This document shows, in pieces, positions 9,086 to 17,378 of a stretch of DNA of 37,367 bases (within the stretch, counting starts at the first letter, position 1; each line of letters begins with the position of its first letter). The notes under the pieces were generated by a model. The model was not told the origin of the DNA, did not search any database, and worked only from the letters and a program-made list of their open reading frames with translations. The DNA lies in assembly GCA_027315505.1 (NCBI GenBank), contig DAHUXY010000089.1:1-37367 (forward strand). Reading direction: 5' to 3'. A program made the translations under genes and the position numbers. The DNA is from Vulcanimicrobiota bacterium. Lineage in GTDB: Bacteria > Vulcanimicrobiota > Vulcanimicrobiia > Vulcanimicrobiales > Vulcanimicrobiaceae.

Positions 9086-9496
9086 GTGTCAATGCTCTCG
9101 GCGCAACAAGACGCAGAGGTAATGGCGGAGATCAACATCACGCCGTTCACCGACGTGCTCTTGGTCCTGCTCATCATCTTCATGATTTTGGCCGCTATCC
9201 AGACGCCGCCGGGCTTCGAAAAAGAGCTTCCTAACCATAGCAATCAAAACGCGACAAAAAACATCAACCATAACGACATCGAAGTGGACGTGAACAACAA
9301 GGGCGTCATCTACGTCGACGGCACGAAGACGGATACCGTCGGTATCTATCGCGTGATGTATGACGCATCGAAGAAGAAGCCCAATCACCACGTCTCGATC
9401 ATCGCGGATGCCAAGGCGCCTTACGGCGTCATCATCCGAATCCTCGATGCCGCTAAGGAAGCTAATCTCAACGACGTCGGCTTCGTCACGTCCTAG
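9086..9496 (+). CDS. exbD: ExbD/TolR-family protein (copy 1)
   Basis: AEINITPFTDVLLVLLIIFMILA with ExbD Asp motif; ADAKAPYGVIIRILDAAKEANLNDVGFVT. Confidence 0.93.
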   Translation: MSMLSAQQDAEVMAEINITPFTDVLLVLLIIFMILAAIQTPPGFEKELPNHSNQNATKNINHNDIEVDVNNKGVIYVDGTKTDTVGIYRVMYDASKKKPNHHVSIIADAKAPYGVIIRILDAAKEANLNDVGFVTS

Positions 9497-9516
9497 GTGG
9501 AGGTTTAAACAGACTC

Positions 9517-9942
9517 GTGGCCGTTTCGACAGGTGGAGGCGAAGATGAAGTGATGTCAACGATTAACATCACGCCGTTTACGGATGTGTTGTTGGTCCTT
9601 CTCATCATCTTCATCATTCTCGCCGCAGTTACGAAAGAGCCGAAGCTCCCCGACGCCCATAACCGGGATAAGGTGCAGCCTTCGCAGATCGTCGTAATTA
9701 TTAACGATAAGAACGACATTCAGATCGGTTCGACGATCGTTTCGGTAAGTGGAGCGAAGCAAGCCTTTGCCGATCTCCAGAACAATACCGATCACAAATT
9801 TAAAAGCGTCATCATCAAGGCCGATCCCAAGGCGAGCTACGGGGTGATCTTACAAGTCATGGATGCTGCGAAGTCGGTCGATCTTACCGAATTCGGGTTG
9901 GCGAACCATATCGAGGGGACCCCGCAAGGGGCGAGTCAATAA
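9517..9942 (+). CDS. exbD: ExbD/TolR-family protein (copy 2)
   Basis: STINITPFTDVLLVLLIIFIILAAVTKEPKLP...ADPKASYGVILQVMDAAKSVDLTEFGLAN. Confidence 0.93.
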   Translation: MAVSTGGGEDEVMSTINITPFTDVLLVLLIIFIILAAVTKEPKLPDAHNRDKVQPSQIVVIINDKNDIQIGSTIVSVSGAKQAFADLQNNTDHKFKSVIIKADPKASYGVILQVMDAAKSVDLTEFGLANHIEGTPQGASQ

Positions 9943-9946
9943 CTTC

Positions 9947-10678
9947 ATGGCTAAAAAAGACGACTCACCGTTCATCACCACGGGCGAACGCGTTCGCCAT
10001 TTTCTTGGCTGGGCGTTCGTACTCTCGCTCGTCCTCCACACCTTGGCGATTCCGCTTTTTCCGGATCTCACCAAGCATCACGAGGATCAGCAAGTAGAGA
10101 AAGTCTCGGTAACCAAGAAGATTCGGGTTCGCGTCCCGACCCCGCCCCCTCCGACGCCCACGCCCCCTCCGACGCCGACGCCGCCTCCTCAGGCGACGCC
10201 GCCGCCGAAGAAGCAAACGGCGCCGCAGCCCAAGCTCAAGCTCAACGTCCCCAAGACTTCGAACAGTAGCTCGACGTCTTCGACCACGAGCACCTATACC
10301 GCTCCGAAGTCCGGCTCGGAAGCCGGCGTTCCGGCGGGACAGGGTACGGCTAGCCCGTCCCCGGCCACGCCCGCGCCGACGCTCGCACCAGCGTGTTCGA
10401 ATCCGACGCATGACGCGACGGTAACCAATCCGCAGGTTCCGGATTATCCGAGTTCGGCACGCGATCTCAACCTCGGGCCGGTAACGGTTCAGGTCGAAGT
10501 CACCGTCAGCGCATCGGGTTCGCTGGTGGATGCCAAGATCTATAAGTCCTCAGGAAACTTTGCCATCGACCGCAACGCCTTGCTGGCCGCACGCCAGTCA
10601 TCGTATGCGCCCGCAGCTAAAAACTGCACGCCGGTCCAGGGGCATTACCTCTTCCGAATGGACTTCACGGCAGACTAA
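9947..10678 (+). CDS. tonB: TonB-family energy transducer with Pro-rich linker and two-Cys TonB_C domain
   Basis: MAKKDDSPF...N-terminal TM, TPPPPTPTPPPTPTPPPQ linker, C-terminal VTVQVEVTVSASGSLVDAKIYKSSGNFAIDRNALLAARQSSYAPAAKNCTPVQGHYLFRMDF. Start at ATG 9947 rather than 9863. Confidence 0.9.
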   Translation: MAKKDDSPFITTGERVRHFLGWAFVLSLVLHTLAIPLFPDLTKHHEDQQVEKVSVTKKIRVRVPTPPPPTPTPPPTPTPPPQATPPPKKQTAPQPKLKLNVPKTSNSSSTSSTTSTYTAPKSGSEAGVPAGQGTASPSPATPAPTLAPACSNPTHDATVTNPQVPDYPSSARDLNLGPVTVQVEVTVSASGSLVDAKIYKSSGNFAIDRNALLAARQSSYAPAAKNCTPVQGHYLFRMDFTAD

Positions 10679-10696
10679 CCACCTGTTCGTCGACCG

Positions 10697-10737
10697 AAAC
10701 AAAGGGACGCTCCCAATGAGGGAGCGTCCCTTTGTTT
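10697..10737 (+). terminator. Strong bidirectional-looking intrinsic terminator after tonB
   Basis: AAACAAAGGGACGCTCCC-AATGA-GGGAGCGTCCCTTTGTTT, perfect 18-bp stem with flanking A/T tracts. Confidence 0.93.
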
Positions 10738-10758
10738 TGCCGTACGCCCCGATCATCT

Positions 10759-11391
10759 ATGGAGAGTCGTCGCACGCGTCGCATCTTGCTCGCAGCGTTC
10801 GTCGTTTCGCTGCTGGTGCACGCGGTGGTCGCGCTCGTGGTACGGCGGCCGTTGCAGCCGCCGCCCGAGGAACCGCAGGCGGTGACGCTGCAGCGTCGCG
10901 CGCGAATCGTCACGGTGCAGCGCAGCCTGCCGAGCCCGCCGCCGACGCCAAAGCCCGCCGTCGCCCCGCCGAAACCCGCAACAACGGCGCTCCCCGCCAA
11001 GCCGGCTCCACCCTCGGCGCGCGGCGTGCGCCGGGCCCTCGCCGTTGCGACCGCGGCTCCCCGGGCTCCCAGCCCGGCGCCCCACCCTACCCCGCAGGCG
11101 ATCGCCTGCGCGACCGCCGCCGTTCCCGCAATGCTGGTCGGCTCGCCGCCCCCGGCGGAGATTCCGCCGGCCGTGCGCGCGCAGGCGACCAGCGGGACGG
11201 CGCGCGTGCGCGTCTCGCTCGACCGGCGCGGCGCCGTAACCGGCACGAGCGTTACGCAAAGCACCGGCAGCGTCTCGCTGGATTTGATTGCCGAATCGAT
11301 GGCGAACGGGGCGCACTACGCGCCCGCCTACGCGAACTGCAAAGCGATCGCGAGCACGTACGTGTTCGGCGTGAAATTCGCGGCGTGGTGA
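10759..11391 (+). CDS. Second TonB-like protein with two-Cys TonB_C domain
   Basis: MESRRTRRILLAAFVVSLLVHAVVALVV TM anchor, Pro-rich linker, TARVRVSLDRRGAVTGTSVTQSTGSVSLDLIAESMANGAHYAPAYANCKAIASTYVFGVKFAAW. Confidence 0.85.
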   Translation: MESRRTRRILLAAFVVSLLVHAVVALVVRRPLQPPPEEPQAVTLQRRARIVTVQRSLPSPPPTPKPAVAPPKPATTALPAKPAPPSARGVRRALAVATAAPRAPSPAPHPTPQAIACATAAVPAMLVGSPPPAEIPPAVRAQATSGTARVRVSLDRRGAVTGTSVTQSTGSVSLDLIAESMANGAHYAPAYANCKAIASTYVFGVKFAAW

Positions 11392-11428
11392 TGCCCACGG
11401 CGACCCATGCGCGGCGGCGGTCGAGCGG

Positions 11429-11851
11429 CTAGAGCATACCCATATCGCGCAGGAGGTGCAGCGTATCGATGTACCGCTGGAGATGCGCCTTGGTCTCTTC
11501 GTCGATTTCGAGGAAGGCGACGCCGGTGCGGTAGCGCTGCAGCATCGGATCGTAGCGCGACCAGCGGACGATCCCGCGAATGCGCAAGACCGGCTGGCTA
11601 TCGCCGCGCAATTCGAGCTGGACGGAGATTTCGTGGTCTTTCTCGAGCTCGGCATTACTGAGCATGGCGAGGCCGCCCAGCGCGATATCGTACGTCTCGG
11701 TAAACTCCGGCGCAAAATCGTCGCCGATGCTATATGAGACGAGCAACGCGTCGCCGACACGATCGAATTTACGTTCGGACTGTAGGCCGCTCTCGTCGTC
11801 CGGTTGGGTGGTGTACTCCACGCTTTTGCGCTTCCCCCGGCGCGCAATCAA
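11429..11851 (-). CDS. PilZ-domain protein
   Basis: ERKFDRVGDALLVSYSIGDDF...TETYDIALGGLAMLSNAELEKDHEISVQLEL...IRGIVRWSRYDPMLQRYRTGVAFLEID, PilZ-like (D/N)xSxxG position and strand pattern. Confidence 0.8.
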   Translation of the reverse strand: MIARRGKRKSVEYTTQPDDESGLQSERKFDRVGDALLVSYSIGDDFAPEFTETYDIALGGLAMLSNAELEKDHEISVQLELRGDSQPVLRIRGIVRWSRYDPMLQRYRTGVAFLEIDEETKAHLQRYIDTLHLLRDMGML

Positions 11852-11902
11852 TCCTCCCCGCAGGGAGGCAGCTTCCTATGCCGGGGCGTAACCCAGGCCT
11901 TC

Positions 11903-12763
11903 GTGACAGACATCCAGGCGATCGTCCTCGCGCTCCTACAGGGTGTGAGCGAACTCTTTCCGATATCGAGCCTCGGGCACACCATCCTGGTGCCGGCTTT
12001 GCTGCATTGGCGGAATATCGACCGCTCGGGCCCGACGTTCTTGGCGTTCGTCGTCGTGCTGCACCTGGGCACGGCTCTGGCGCTCTTGACGTTTTACCGT
12101 AAGGAATGGTGGGCGATCGTTCGAGCGCTCGTTGCAAGCGTCGTGCGTGGTAAATTGAGCGACGAGCGCGACGAGCGCATCGGGTGGCTGCTCGTGGTGG
12201 GCACGATTCCGGTCGGCATCCTGGGCGTGCTCCTGCAGCATCCGGTCCGCGCGCTCTTCGGCTCGCCCGCCCCGGCAGCAATTTTTCTCGCGATCAACGG
12301 CTTGGTGATGTTCGCCGGAGAGGCGCTGCGTCGCAGGCAGCATGCGACGGTCGGACGCACCGATCATCCGATCGAACGCCTGACGTTTGCCCAGAGCGTC
12401 GGCGTGGGCTTCGCGCAATCGTTCGCGTTGCTGCCGGGCATCTCGCGCTCGGGCGCGTCGATGGTTGCGAGCTTGCTCTGCGATCTCGATCACGAAGATG
12501 CCGCGCGCTACTCCTTTTTGCTCGCCACTCCGGTAATCTTGGCGGCCTCGCTGCTGGAGATCCCTAAACTCTTCGCGCCTGACGCGCACGTCGTGGCGAT
12601 GCAAGCGATCGTCGGATGCGTCGTGTCGGGCGTTGCCGCGTATCTATCGGTGGCCTTCCTCACTCGGTACTTCAAATCGAACGACCTCCGGCCGTTCGGT
12701 TGGTATTGCCTCATCGTCGGCGTGACGTGCTTCGTGCTCGCGCGCATGGGAGTTTTAACGTGA
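11903..12763 (+). CDS. uppP: Undecaprenyl-diphosphate phosphatase (BacA/UppP)
   Basis: VTDIQAIVLALLQGVSELFPISSLGHTILVP, GFAQSFALLPGISRSGASMVASLLCDLDHEDAARYSFLLATPVI. GTG 11903 preferred over the TTG at 11804 given in the track. Confidence 0.92.
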   Translation: MTDIQAIVLALLQGVSELFPISSLGHTILVPALLHWRNIDRSGPTFLAFVVVLHLGTALALLTFYRKEWWAIVRALVASVVRGKLSDERDERIGWLLVVGTIPVGILGVLLQHPVRALFGSPAPAAIFLAINGLVMFAGEALRRRQHATVGRTDHPIERLTFAQSVGVGFAQSFALLPGISRSGASMVASLLCDLDHEDAARYSFLLATPVILAASLLEIPKLFAPDAHVVAMQAIVGCVVSGVAAYLSVAFLTRYFKSNDLRPFGWYCLIVGVTCFVLARMGVLT

Positions 12764-12954
12764 AAGTTCTGGCATTTGTGTTGGCCGCGTTCTTTTTCAT
12801 CATCGGGTTGCTTTACGGTTTGGGCTCGATCAACTTCTTGACCAAGTCCGGGACCACGCACGCGCACCACGTCTCGCACTTGGTGGTGGCGTGGATATTG
12901 AGCCTGCTCTGCCTGGTCTGGGCCCGATTCCAGGACGCTCCCGCGCGCCACTAA
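12760..12954 (+). CDS. Small membrane protein (64 aa), coupled to uppP
   Basis: GTG overlaps the uppP stop (GTGA); MKVLAFVLAAFFFIIGLLYGLGSINFLTKSGTTHAHHVSHLVVAWILSLLCLVWARFQDAPARH, two predicted TM segments. Confidence 0.65.
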   Translation: MKVLAFVLAAFFFIIGLLYGLGSINFLTKSGTTHAHHVSHLVVAWILSLLCLVWARFQDAPARH

Positions 12955-12970
12955 CCACCGGGGCGGCGGC

Positions 12971-13885
12971 CTATTTCGTCGCGATCAGGTAGATCTCGTA
13001 CGGATGCGGCGCGACGATCTCGACGTGCGGCCGCGCGTTTCGCACCAGCGATTCGAAATCGCCCAGCCGGTTCTGGGTGGTTTGCACGATGATGGTGCGG
13101 TAGTCGTCCGCTTGCGAGAGAATATTCGAAAGCGCGCGAGAATACGCCGGAATCTCCGATGCACGCGCGCCCAAAAGCGAATCGCGGTATGCGTGCTCGA
13201 TGGTAAAGTACGGGTTGCCCTGCCACCACGCTTCCCACATCCAGATGCGCGCGTCCGCGCTACGGAACGAATTGCGCGCGGGCGGTGCGAGAAAGAGTGC
13301 GTCCGCGCGCTGTGCGGCCAGCGTTGCGAGAACGTCGCCGCGGCGCACCGTGTTGCGGCGCAGGTTGGTGCCGACCACGCACTCGGTCTCCCGGATGTAC
13401 GACCACGCGAGTTCGCTCGGCTGAATGTCCTGCATGTCGTCGGGGTTCTGCGTCTTTTGCAGCCAGTAACAGAACGCGCGCCACAACCCCAGAATGGCCA
13501 GCCCGGTCTGGCCGTCGCTGCGGAGGTTCCGGACGTTATCGTGCCAGACCCCGAGATAGACGCACTGCTCTTCGGTGAAGAAGACGCCTTCCCACGCTTT
13601 GAACATATCCACCGAGTAGATCCGCCCCGGCAGCATCTCGACGATTTCGGCGACCTCGCTATCGCGCAGGATCGTCTGGTCGTTAACCACGATCCCCTCA
13701 CCCACGCGAACGAACCACTCGAGAAGATCGCCGCCGTGCACCGAGATCCCGTGGCGCTTGAGGTAGTTGAGATGCGTGGGCAGGCCCATAAACGGATCGA
13801 CCAAGCTGTGGCAGTCGTATCGCTGCAGCAATTCGAGCAATCGCGACGGGGAGACGCGCCGGGTGCGCTCGGGGAGTTCGATCAT
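12971..13885 (-). CDS. D12/COG3392-like DNA adenine methylase homologue with degenerate catalytic motif
   Basis: LVDPFMGLPTHLNYLKRHGISVHGGDLLEW resembles the D12 SAM-binding motif; FFTEEQCVYLGVWHDNVRN and GLWRAFCYWLQKTQNP are COG3392-like; the expected DPPY position reads LFLAPPARN. Confidence 0.55.
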   Translation of the reverse strand: MIELPERTRRVSPSRLLELLQRYDCHSLVDPFMGLPTHLNYLKRHGISVHGGDLLEWFVRVGEGIVVNDQTILRDSEVAEIVEMLPGRIYSVDMFKAWEGVFFTEEQCVYLGVWHDNVRNLRSDGQTGLAILGLWRAFCYWLQKTQNPDDMQDIQPSELAWSYIRETECVVGTNLRRNTVRRGDVLATLAAQRADALFLAPPARNSFRSADARIWMWEAWWQGNPYFTIEHAYRDSLLGARASEIPAYSRALSNILSQADDYRTIIVQTTQNRLGDFESLVRNARPHVEIVAPHPYEIYLIATK

Positions 13886-15066
13886 GCGTGCGCCTTCGCA
13901 GCGGTCGCGAGTGCGCGAACGACCGCCGGGTCGAATTGCGTGCCGGCCGCGGTATCGACGCGTTGCATCGGAGCTCCGCGCCCCGAACGTAGCGACGGGC
14001 GCCCTTCGCGCAGCGTGTCGAAGGCGATCGCCGCTGCCAGGATGCGGGAGCCGGCCGGGATCGCATCGTGCTTCATGCCGGCGGGCTTTCCCGTCCCGTC
14101 GTACCAAGCCGCGCGGGCCCGAAGGATCTCCGCGGCGTGCCCGAGCGTGGCGTTTTCGGCCAGGAGGCCGGCGGCAGCTCCGGCGTTCTTGGCGCGTTCG
14201 TCGATGCCCATGCGGGCGAGCGGGTCGAACTGGGCGTCCTCGACCTCGGCGCAGAACAGCTCGCCCGCACCGTAGAGGCGCACGGCCAGGCCGAGGGCGG
14301 CGCGCTGTGCGGCGTCGATGCCGGCGATTGTGGCGGTTGCATCGGCGAGCGCGTGGATGCGTCGCCAGCGCCCCGGCACGCCGTTGTGCGCGTCGACGCG
14401 ATCGGCGATCGTATCCAACAGCGTCAGATCGTCGCCCGGTGCGGCCGTTAGCGCATCGATCGGAAGCGCCGGTGCGGGAGCGTTCCCTCCGTTCAGATGA
14501 AACCACGCGGTGAACGCCCGGGCCGCATCGGGGCCGAACGAACGCCCGCTCCGGAGATAGACCGTCGCGAGCGCATCGTCGGGATCTTCGGCTCGCAGAT
14601 AGACGTCGGCCAACAGCAGGCATTGCGCCGAGCGGGGGATGCCGTTCCAGCGCAGCTGATCGGGGAATCCGGTGCCGTCCCAGCATTCGGCTTGCCAGCG
14701 AACTACGTCCGCCGTCGCTGCCGGAAGCATGCCCATCGTGGCGCAGATACGCGCTCCCTGGGCCGGAACGTCCCAGGCTTCGATGCGCGCCAGTCGCTCG
14801 GAGAGCGGGTTTGCGTTCTTCGTATAGGCCGCGTTTCCGATCGCGCCGATCGCGTGCAGCAGCCCGGCGAACGCGATGGCCGGATGCTCTTGTTCGTCGG
14901 GGCTCACGCTCTGCGCCAGAGCTGCGCCGACGGCGGCTTTGCGAAGTGCGAAGCCGCTTGGATTGCCGCATGCGGCGTCGCCCACCGCGCCATACCACGC
15001 GAGGACGTCGGCTAATCGGGCAGCCGTCGCCCGAGGATCGCCGCCGGTGTCCTGGAATAGCGTCAT
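13882..15066 (-). CDS. Tandem degenerate HD-GYP-like protein
   Basis: Two halves: GLLHAIGAIG...RWQAECWDGTGFPDQLRWNGIPRSAQCLLLADVYLRAEDPDD and GLAVRLYGAGE...RAAWYDGTGKPAGMKHDAIPAGSRILAAAIAFDTLREGRP, with loss of HD and HHE metal ligands. Overlaps the downstream gene by ATGA. Confidence 0.7.
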   Translation of the reverse strand: MTLFQDTGGDPRATAARLADVLAWYGAVGDAACGNPSGFALRKAAVGAALAQSVSPDEQEHPAIAFAGLLHAIGAIGNAAYTKNANPLSERLARIEAWDVPAQGARICATMGMLPAATADVVRWQAECWDGTGFPDQLRWNGIPRSAQCLLLADVYLRAEDPDDALATVYLRSGRSFGPDAARAFTAWFHLNGGNAPAPALPIDALTAAPGDDLTLLDTIADRVDAHNGVPGRWRRIHALADATATIAGIDAAQRAALGLAVRLYGAGELFCAEVEDAQFDPLARMGIDERAKNAGAAAGLLAENATLGHAAEILRARAAWYDGTGKPAGMKHDAIPAGSRILAAAIAFDTLREGRPSLRSGRGAPMQRVDTAAGTQFDPAVVRALATAAKAHA

Positions 15067-15091
15067 TCACTACCGCGCTTTACATATTGTC

Positions 15092-15568
15092 GTGCAGAAA
15101 CCCTCACATATTTTAACCGACGGCAGCATTTCCATGGTCGATGTCTCGGGCAAAGCGGTCTCGACGCGCACTGCGCGCGCCGAGGCTCGCGTACGGATGA
15201 GCCCCCAGGCCGCGACGGTGCTGCGCGAATCGACGCTTCCCAAGGGTGACGCCTTCGTCACCGCGCAGTTGGCCGGCATCATGGCTGCCAAACAAACTGC
15301 GGCCTTAATTCCGCTTGCCCATCCGCTGCCGCTGGCTCGCGTCGACGTGCGGATCGACTGGTTCGACGAGACCACCCTGCGGATCGTGGCCGAGGCGATC
15401 ACCAGCGCGCAGACCGGAGTCGAGATGGAGGCAATGGTTGCCGCGAGCGTGGCCGCGCTGACCATCTACGATATGAGCAAGGCGATGGACAAGGGCATCT
15501 GCATCGAATCCGTCCGGCTCCTCGAAAAAACCGGCGGGAAGAGCGGGCATTGGCAGGCCCCGGCGTGA
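15092..15568 (+). CDS. moaC: Cyclic pyranopterin monophosphate synthase MoaC
   Basis: SMVDVSGKAVSTRTARAEARVRMSP, AGIMAAKQTAALIPLAHPLPL, TGVEMEAMVAASVAALTIYDMSKAMDKG, VRLLEKTGGKSG. In-frame GTG at 15092 is the likely start. Confidence 0.94.
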   Translation: MQKPSHILTDGSISMVDVSGKAVSTRTARAEARVRMSPQAATVLRESTLPKGDAFVTAQLAGIMAAKQTAALIPLAHPLPLARVDVRIDWFDETTLRIVAEAITSAQTGVEMEAMVAASVAALTIYDMSKAMDKGICIESVRLLEKTGGKSGHWQAPA

Positions 15569-16047
15569 GCTTTACCGTGGCATTGATCGTGCTCTCCGAC
15601 CGCGCCGCCGATGGGCGGCGCGCGGATGCGTGCATTCCGGTCATGCGCGAGCGGCTCGCCGCGGGCTACGACGTCGTTCGCGAGGTCGTGCTTCCGGACG
15701 ATCCCGGAGCGCTTCAGGCCGAATTGATCGATATCGCCGACCGGGGAAGCGCGGCGCTGGTACTCACCAGCGGAGGGACGGGCCTCGGGCCGCGCGATCG
15801 AACGCCTCAGGCCACGGCCGCAATTCTGGATTACGAAGTGCCGGGCATCGCCGAGGCGATCCGCTCGGCCTCGATGCAGATCGTGCGCAGCGCGATGCTC
15901 TCGCGAGCGATCGCCGGGGTGCGCCACCGGACCCTGATCGTGAATTTGCCGGGCAGCCCCAAAGCGGTCGCCGAGTCGCTCGACGTGATCCTGCCGGTTC
16001 TTCCGCACGCGCTCGAGTTGCTTCGCGGCGACGTGATCGACGGATGA
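15550..16047 (+). CDS. mog: MogA/MoaB-family molybdenum cofactor protein
   Basis: ALIVLSDRAADGRRAD...LVLTSGGTGLGPRDRTPQATAAILDYEVPGIAEAIR...NLPGSPKAVAE. Confidence 0.9.
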   Translation: MAGPGVSFTVALIVLSDRAADGRRADACIPVMRERLAAGYDVVREVVLPDDPGALQAELIDIADRGSAALVLTSGGTGLGPRDRTPQATAAILDYEVPGIAEAIRSASMQIVRSAMLSRAIAGVRHRTLIVNLPGSPKAVAESLDVILPVLPHALELLRGDVIDG

Positions 16048-17378
16048 GCATGTCGTTCCGCCAGGCGGAGCACTATCTGCTGGGCACCATCAACGAAACG
16101 ATCTCGCGACGGCTACCCTACCGGTTGGAGCGCATGCATGCGTTCATGCGCGAACTCGGCAACCCTCAGCGCGCGTTTCTCAGCGTGCACGTCGCCGGCA
16201 CCAGCGGAAAGGGCTCGACGTCGACGATGATCGCGGCCGCGCTCCAAGCCGCCGGCATGCGCGTGGGCCTGCATACCAAGCCGCACCTCCGCTCCATGAC
16301 CGAACGCGCACGCATCGACGGCATTGCCATTCCGGAGGAGCGTTTCGCAGCATTGCTCGACGAAATGATGCCCGCGATCGAGCGGACGACGCAGGCGCAC
16401 GGCCGCCCGACCTATTACGAGACGCTTCTCGCATTGACGTTCTGTTATTTTGCGCGCGAGCGGGTCGACATCGCGGCGATCGAGGTGGGCCTGGGCGGCT
16501 CGCTCGACGGAACCAACGTCATCGTGCCGCAGGTGGGCGTCATCACCTCGATCGGTTTCGACCACATGGACGTACTGGGCGACACGATCGAAGAGATCGC
16601 GCGCGAAAAGGCCGGGATCGCGAAGCCGGATGTCCCGCTCGTTGTCGCGGTCGAAGACCCGAAGGCGCTGGCCGTGATCGAGGCGCACGCGCGCGAGGTC
16701 GGCGCACCGGTCGTACGCGTGGCGCAAGCGGCGACCGTCGAAGGTTACGAGGTCTCGCGCGCGGGGCAGCGTTTGCGCGTCGCGACGGAGCACCGCAGCT
16801 ACGATATCGCCCTGCCGGTCCTGGGGGAGTTTCAACGCGCGAATGCCACCACGGCGATCGTCGCTCTCGAAGCGCTCGACGCGAACCTGCGCCCGGGCGT
16901 CGATGCGATTGAAGCCGGATTCGCTCGCCTTGCGATTCCCGGTCGCATGGAAGTTTTTAACGGCCACCCGGACGTCGTATTCGATATTGCGCATAACGCC
17001 GAGAAAGCCGAACACCTGGCGATCTCGTTGCGCGAACAATTCCCGGGCCGCCGTTTTCGCTTCGTCGTCGCCATCGGCCAAAGCAAGGATGCCGAGCAGA
17101 TCCTGCGCGCCTTGGCTGCGGCCGGAGCCTCGTTCATTTTTACGACCTTCGCCGCCGCCGGCCGGCAGGCGATGCGGCCGGCCCACCTGGCGGCGGTTGC
17201 GGAATCGATCGGGGCTTGGGGACGCGCGATCGACGACCCGGTCGAAGCCTTGACGGTCGCGCGACGCTCCGCAACCGGCGACGACGTCGTCGTCGTAACG
17301 GGGTCGACCTTCATCGTCGCGCTGCTACGGGCGTGGTGGTTCGAGCACGTTCTCAACGTGGAAACCGCGCGTGTCTGA
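16044..17378 (+). CDS. folC: Bifunctional folylpolyglutamate synthase/dihydrofolate synthase
   Basis: VHVAGTSGKGSTSTMIAAALQAAGMRVGLHTKPHLRSMTERARIDG, IEVGLGGSLDGTNVI, SIGFDHMDVLGDTIEEIAREKAGIAKP, DIAHNAEKAEHL. Confidence 0.94.
   Translation: MSMSFRQAEHYLLGTINETISRRLPYRLERMHAFMRELGNPQRAFLSVHVAGTSGKGSTSTMIAAALQAAGMRVGLHTKPHLRSMTERARIDGIAIPEERFAALLDEMMPAIERTTQAHGRPTYYETLLALTFCYFARERVDIAAIEVGLGGSLDGTNVIVPQVGVITSIGFDHMDVLGDTIEEIAREKAGIAKPDVPLVVAVEDPKALAVIEAHAREVGAPVVRVAQAATVEGYEVSRAGQRLRVATEHRSYDIALPVLGEFQRANATTAIVALEALDANLRPGVDAIEAGFARLAIPGRMEVFNGHPDVVFDIAHNAEKAEHLAISLREQFPGRRFRFVVAIGQSKDAEQILRALAAAGASFIFTTFAAAGRQAMRPAHLAAVAESIGAWGRAIDDPVEALTVARRSATGDDVVVVTGSTFIVALLRAWWFEHVLNVETARV

Noticed and set aside
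10143-10205. Direct CCGACGCC/CCCCCTCC repeats
   Set aside because: Low-complexity Pro/Thr codon repeats of the TonB linker; not a CRISPR or mobile element.
12971-15070. 699-aa minus-strand ORF
   Set aside because: Only the 3' part (12971-13885) has family motifs; the upstream part is an out-of-frame Arg/Ser-rich reading of the HD-GYP-like gene at 13882-15066.
15630-16043. N-terminal extension of the folC ORF in the track
   Set aside because: Arg-rich alternate frame over mog; FolC homology begins at ATG 16044.
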